Source of the DNA: Spirogloea muscicola
Taxonomy: Eukaryota > Streptophyta > Zygnematophyceae > Spirogloeales > Spirogloeaceae
Assembly: GCA_009602725.1 (NCBI GenBank)
Contig: WELB01000016.1
Location: forward strand, 48,461-112,460
Length of the DNA: 64,000 bases
Reading direction: 5' to 3'
A program made the translations under genes and the position numbers. Below are positions 58,801 through 64,000 of the stretch, piece after piece; within the stretch, counting starts at the first letter, position 1; the number at the start of each line of letters is the position of its first letter. Under the pieces are notes generated by a model. It was not told the origin of the DNA, made no database searches, and saw only the letters and a program-made list of their open reading frames with translations.

Positions 58801-60412
58801 TCCGCCGTCGTGCCCCGTGGCGGGCTCGCCCTTGGTGCCAGACTCTGCGGCCCAAGCAGCAGCTCCTCCATCGCCGCTGATGGGCTTGCGAGACCAGGAG
58901 GATGCCGGTGTTGACACGGTTGCGCCAACGCAAATTACGCCTGCAGTGTCGCCCCCTCGTGGAGGCGTGAGCAGTAGTGATGTTGTCAGGGGCGTGGCTG
59001 AGGACCTTGGAGCAGCTCAAAGAGCAGCTACTTGTGGTCAAGCGGGCCAGCAGCAGCACACAGATTCAGCGGAGGTGGCCCACGAGGAAGCCTCAGTTGA
59101 ACCAGTCCCCAAGGTGGATGAGACGGTGACGGTCAATGTTGGCTTTGGCGACCCAGGTGCCGTGGCGGTTGTCAAGCCCGGCAGCCGAGTCTTCGAGGAG
59201 GGCTGGAAGAATCGGGGTGGCGGGCGACGTGGCGAGGCGGCGGTGAAGGCGGCGTACCTGGACGGCGAGGGGCTGTACGACCGAGCACTTGCGGGTCTGG
59301 CCGGCGGTAGCATGGACACCATGGGCGTTCCCTACACCTGGCGTGGCGAGGAGGGCTCCATGCCGCCCAACTTCGACTCTGACGACGAAGCGGACGGGCA
59401 GGCAGGCGCGAGGAAGCAGGGCGGCAGCGCGCCTAGGAGCGAGGGCGGCGGCGGCAGGGGCGGCAGCGGCGGGGGCTTCCTGGGCCTGCCATGGGGAAAG
59501 AAGCGGCTGCAGAGGAAGATGGAGAGGAGGCAAGAGGAGGAGCAGGCGGCAGCCGAGGCCGCTGCTGGCGGCAGCGAGGAGGAGGCGCAGCAGCAGGAGC
59601 GCGAGGTGACGCGGCAGGACCAGGCGAGGAGGGAGATGGCGGAGAGCGAGAAGGAGCTGGCGCGGCTGCGGCAGGAGGGGGAGTCAAACGATAGCCGCCA
59701 GAGTGCCGGTAGCGCAAGCAGCAGCACCTCGTCACCGGCAGAGAAGGGCGGGGAGGTGCTGCGACGTCGGCACAGAAGGGCGCCCCCCGCCGAGCAGCAG
59801 CAGCGGCTGCAGACAATGCGGCCGTACTTTGAGACACTGCAGCGGGCCAACACAGAGCTCTTCGGACCTCTCAACTCTCACAGTGGCACAGGTGCATCCT
59901 CCAACGAGGAGCAGTTTGATGGCGCGGATGCCAGGAGAGTGGTGCAAGCACAGCGCGCCAGTGAGGGCCTGCCACAGCCCACTACCGTCTTCACGGAGCG
60001 GTCATTGGGAAGTGGCGGCGGCTACATTCCAGTTACTGGAGGTGGGAAGCTGGATGGCACAGTGCTGCCGTCAGAGGTGCCCACAAGGAGGCCGCCCGTC
60101 GTACCCGACGCTGGCAGGTCTGGTGGCCAGCCAGCTTACTTGGACGGAGACTCATCAGCAGAGTCAAGCTCGGATGGTGCGCCGTCAGGGCAGCCCAGTA
60201 CGGGCGAGACAATGACATTGGTCAAGATTGCAGCCAAGGGCCTCCTGCGCAAGGGCCAAAGGAAGGCGGGCCGTGTCGGCAAGGCCCTCAAGGAGACAGT
60301 GGGTGCAGCGACTGGCCACGGTAAGACCGAGGCCGGTAGGATAAGCCCCACATCTGTGACTCGTTCAGATTACGGCTGCGAAGTTAGCAACAACAGTAAT
60401 GTCAGGAAGTAG
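55810..60412 (+). CDS. NTMC2T6: NTMC2 type 6-like SMP-C2 membrane-tethering protein
   Basis: This family anchors in the endoplasmic reticulum, moves lipids with its SMP domain and contacts other membranes through C2 domains. The ATG at 55810 opens a Pro/Ala-rich leader (N at 56146), then the membrane segment AWHAAAVMLLLLAARGG...FLLGLAYLAQ. Next comes the basic linker LDDRQKEKLRRRIRAEEKRA. The SMP domain spans SAQWLNTMLERVWPIVLERF, SAIISSKARYVGMWTTFHVT, LRIGLKFVSGWPYISRARLS and ALETSLVEPNMLVIDVQRLV. One C2 domain reads AELLVEVIEATNLKISDANG, FSDPFVKGALGGARFKSAVK and LILRVRDKDPVHFEELGYCV, with several Ca2+-type acidic residues. The long last exon encodes a disordered tail with a charged coiled coil (KKRLQRKMERRQEEEQAAAE) and ends after GLLRKGQRKAGRVGKALKE. 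RGGQRHDLWLPLQGAKTGRL and GLLRK match Arabidopsis At1g53590. Confidence 0.93.
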
Positions 60413-61295
60413 TGACAACCATGGGACAGCAACTCTTTTGGAGAAGCATGTGAGTCGATAAGCTCAATGCTCAGAAGGTGTGTGCTGATGATGACCGTTC
60501 GTGTACCAAGGCATCGTACTTCGTACATCAGACCATCCTGTTGAAGCTACCCTTCTTCAATACACCTAAATTGTGACCAGCGAAGAGTGGACTTGCCTAT
60601 CTTAGTGAGGTGATGTAGAGCAGTGAGAGAAACAAGAAGAAATGCAACGGAGTCTACTGGTCTGGCATGCATTCTACATGACCAAATATTGAAATTGAGC
60701 ATTGGCCCAGATCACACGACTTCAATGTATTATTGGTGTTGTGCTCAGTGCTTGACATCTCAGGTGGACTTTTCCACAGGGATAGCACTTGAAGCATTTG
60801 TTACTAGTAGCTGGTGCTCATTGGCCCCGCTATTAAACAATCTATTGCTTCAACAGCGTCAAGATGGTGACTGATACTACCACACTGGTTGACCGGGCGC
60901 CTTGCCAGGGATGCCAGGCAACTTGCAGCACGAGAAACATAGTGAGGGAGAGTGATGGTGCGTATGGCTGAGCATAAAGAAGACGAGGAGAAAGGATGGA
61001 GGGAGATGAGGTAGTACGGCAGAGGAAAAGGTGGAGGCTTAAAGTCCCTAGCACCAGCGCATCCTTGCGGCAGTTACGCCCAGGGTCTGTCTGCTGAGCT
61101 TCTATCTAGTAGACCCTAGCACGATGCACGCACACAACCACACCAGAACCACTCAAGCGATGCCACTCGTGAACTCAGGCAGTGAGCTAAAGATAGATGT
61201 AGCTACTAAGTGGAGACGGCACACAGCAATCAGCAGCAGGTGCTCGTAGCCCAGTGACGCTGGATATTGCAGCAGCCTCAAAGCTGAACCCGGCA
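60413..61295. other. Intergenic between convergent genes
   Basis: This holds 3' flanks of NTMC2T6 and the cyclin gene. Nothing else was recognised. Confidence 0.4.
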
Positions 61296-63635
61296 TCAAC
61301 TCTGATAGAAGAGGGAGTTGGGGAGCTTCTTGTTCACTTGGCGGGCCGTCTCTTCGCACTTCCGCACAACACTCCTTGTGTTATGATAGGAATGGTCCAG
61401 GACGCCACGCGAGTGCATCTCCAGGTGGAGCATGTGCAATCTCTGCAGAGGAGCAGGCACATTGCACGCAGCTTGATATTCAGAAACAAGGAGCCAGCTT
61501 ATGTGCTGCGTAACCCCATGGAGTCTCAGCATGTCCTATGGTTGATCTTGCCAAGTGAAAGTTGTTCTTCACCTCTGCGCATGCTCGGAGATGCTCAGCC
61601 TCGTAACCGGAGCACTCCTGCCAAGGCAAGAAAGGGAATCAGTACATGCCAAGACGATTGTGTTGCAAAATGCCTGCTCATACAACCGTAATGCACTCAC
61701 AGCATAATACGCAACACCGACTGTGAGCTGCCTCGCACACCTTCATTGCAGCATTCCATGGCTTCTCATTGCACAAGTAGCCAGCCACGAGGATGGCAGA
61801 CGCCGCAACCATGGATGGCTGGTGCTGCAGGACGTCATAGTCGGACAATGACAGGCGAAGGAGAGTTCTTGACCGTTGCTCAATCTCGGCAGTGCAATCC
61901 AGCACCCTCAGGTATTGCCTGCAGGAGGAGACGCCATGACAGCTGCGGTCGTCAGGGGCTTGCAGCAGCAGCGGCCACATGGGAAGCAAACAGGAGGATG
62001 GAAGCTACAACATCCGCCGCACTGCTCACGGACCAAAGAAATGTGAGGCTCGTGGTTGTCAGGATGTCAAAGCGGAGCACTTCCAGCACTGATGCCTCCA
62101 TGTCAACGACTTGCTGTATTGAGAAGGTGTGCTCCCCCAGCTCGCATGAGTCCCTAACAATCCTGGTCGGTAGGAGAAGCAGGTTGTGCAGCAGGACAGC
62201 GTCAGTCGGCAGCAAGTGTGTGCTTCGATGCTCAGAGCTCGAGACAGCCAGAGTGCCTAAGCACTGCAACACTACTGCCATCTCGCAATGTATGACACTC
62301 CCAGAAATATAGGCAGGGTCGCTGACCGGGATATCTGGGTCTCCTGGAACTTGGCGGCAACGATGATGCTGGCGATGCCGAGCAGCTGCAGCATGCTCCG
62401 CCGAATCTTTGGGCCTTCGTGCAAGTAGCGGTCGAGCAGAGCCACGCCCAGGAACAGCGTCTCAGCCTCCAGCTTGAATTCCTGGGAGAACTGCTTGCAT
62501 GCAAGGATTTCACAGCAGAATGTGAGCCAGAGGATGCAGAGGTCATTGGCAATGTGCTTCCACAGGAAGGGAGAGTGCAAATGTTGCATCAGCACAGCGC
62601 AGAGAGTGCCGAATGAGAAGCATATGGCATGCATTGTACCTCAAGCAGCCACTTGACCATGAGCCGGCGGTGCTCGGCTGTGAGATTGTGCTGCGTTGCG
62701 GCCAGGTAACCATACACAGCGCCACGCTTCTCCTCCTGCGCTCTCAGGGCTGCATGGATGTCCTCCTCGTAAACGCCGAATGCCTGCGCCCACACGCCAT
62801 AAGCCAGAGCTTCAGCTGGGGACAGGGCAGCCTTGCCTCCAACAGAAGGCCTGGGACAGCAGGCACGTCATGGCTGCCATGGGTGCACATGAGCCGAGAT
62901 GAGAAGTGGGCATGCTGTCAGGGATTCAGCTGCCGTTTGGATAGCCAAAGGCATTACCTGGGAGGAGGCCGTGGTCGGGCTGGCAGGCCACTTGAGGCTG
63001 TCCACCTGCTTCTCCCTATAGCACCCGGCTGCCACCGGCAGGTCGAGCGCCGGCAGCTCGGTCAAAGTGCCGGCTCTGCTCCTGATACCGGAGCTGTACG
63101 TGACGCAGCTGCCGACCGTGCTGACCACCGACATGGGCCCGTGGTCTGGCCCGACATTGTCGTCGTCCTCCTCCCCCGTCGAGAGCTCCTCCTCGCAGCA
63201 GACCACGTCGTCGGTGGACGCAGCCAGGCTGCCCAGGTGCCCGTAGGAGCTTGCAGCGGACACGGAGGTCAGGCCGGACCTGTGGCTCGCCCCGGTCCAC
63301 TGCGGCGTGTTCCAGGCTGCCACAGGCCTGGCCTTGCCTATCTCCTTGCCCTCAGGCCGCTTGCCAGCGGCCGCGGCTGCTCGGCTGGACAGCGAGCTCG
63401 AGATGGAGTAGATGGCGGAGGGGCCCTCGAAGACAGTCGCCGGCGTGGCAAAGCCAGCACCTTTGGCCGTCCACCTGGCGCGAGGTGCCTCCCGGTCGAC
63501 GGGCCCGCGCGGCCGCTTGTCCGGCAGCGGGGGCAGCGGCGGCAGAACCAGGAGAGCGTCCGCCTTGCGCTTCTGGCTGCGAGTGCGCGGGAGCGGCGGC
63601 TCCGCCCCGGCCAGCAGGCCCCGCGCGGCCGCCAT
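61296..63635 (-). CDS. A/B-like cyclin
   Basis: This is a mitotic-type cyclin, the activating partner of cyclin-dependent kinases. The start at 63635 reads MAAARGLLAGAEPPLPRTRS and a long Ser/Ala-rich, probably disordered N-terminus with a basic KRKAD patch and an acidic run (ELSTGEEDDDN). The N-cyclin box is split over several exons: GVYEEDIHAALRAQEEKRGA, YLAATQHNLTAEHRRLMVKW LLEVQ, EFKLEAETLFLGVALLDRYL and RRSMLQLLGIASIIVAAKFQ, then EHTFSIQQVVDMEASVLEVL RFDILTTT. The C-cyclin box has LLRLSLSDYDVLQHQPSMVA ASAILVAGYL, and the last exon ends VNKKLPNSLFYQS-stop at 61298-61296. LMVKWLLEV stands in for the usual MRAILVDWLIEV, and the cyclin box Lys and Glu are retained. A clear destruction box was not found, so class A or B cannot be decided. 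Confidence 0.87.

Positions 63636-64000
<365 letters not shown>

Noticed and set aside
59332-59874. Minus-strand open frame of 180 codons within the NTMC2 gene
   Set aside because: A Ser/Pro-rich shadow of the Glu/Arg/Gln-rich coiled-coil exon; no independent support.

Overview
This is nuclear DNA from a eukaryote, almost certainly a green alga or a close relative in Viridiplantae. Most genes are broken into many short exons by GT-AG introns of roughly 100-600 bases. Several belong to families typical of plants and green algae: a CDSP32 double-thioredoxin protein, a FAD6-type plastid omega-6 desaturase, a mitochondrial gamma carbonic anhydrase, a RABC/Rab18 GTPase, an NTMC2 type 6 SMP-C2 protein, and a 62-residue RPS30 that starts without a ubiquitin-like leader. 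No prokaryotic operons, CRISPR arrays or phage genes were seen. First exons are very GC rich with GCC/GCG triplet runs, while later exons and introns are less so. A genus cannot be named from the sequence alone.

Layout. 0.4-8.2 kb: an unidentified membrane protein (-), a small single-pass membrane protein (+, uncertain), RABC (-), a long retrotransposon 3' fragment (-), and ALG14 (+). 8.2-11.8 kb: no gene I can defend, apart from a GC-rich island near 10.5 kb. 11.8-13.9 kb: an unidentified, possibly plastid-targeted, protein (-). 14-15.3 kb: a cluster of retrotransposon tails. 16.0-18.4 kb: CDSP32 (+). 19.95-21.7 kb: gamma carbonic anhydrase (-). 22.9-23.3 kb: TOM7 (+). 24.3-25.2 kb: RPS30 (+) with a telo-box in its promoter. 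25.7-33.2 kb: TTI1 (-). 33.3-34.1 kb: retrotransposon remains. 34.7-37.4 kb: FAD6 (-). 38-42.3 kb: repeats around a glyoxalase-family gene (-, 39.7-40.6 kb). 42.7-45.2 kb: ATP10 (+). 45.8-46.5 kb: HVA22/REEP-like (-). 47.4-49.3 kb: ankyrin repeats (+). 49.7-50.7 kb: a small coiled-coil protein interrupted by a 267-base N gap (-). 51.7-52.9 kb: CCCH zinc finger (+). 53.6-55.7 kb: the best-preserved retrotransposon tails. 55.8-60.4 kb: NTMC2 type 6 (+). 61.3-63.6 kb: A/B-like cyclin (-). The window ends in a 122-base poly-T run.

The genes are housekeeping genes and do not form one pathway. Several serve organelles: gamma-CA, TOM7 and ATP10 in mitochondria, CDSP32 and FAD6 in plastids. ALG14, RABC, HVA22 and NTMC2T6 serve the endoplasmic reticulum. 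The most unusual content lies between the genes. It is a family of 5'-truncated non-LTR retrotransposon ends that share a conserved carboxy-terminal peptide ending in a variant of LSDxxxLTRGY-stop. A 3' tail follows, rich in short inverted repeats built on GGGCTGGC/GCCAGCCC. This repeat occurs more than twenty times in both orientations and accounts for much of the intergenic sequence from 5 to 56 kb.

Exon joins quoted below were inferred by reading splice sites and frame by eye, and they have not been tested against transcripts.
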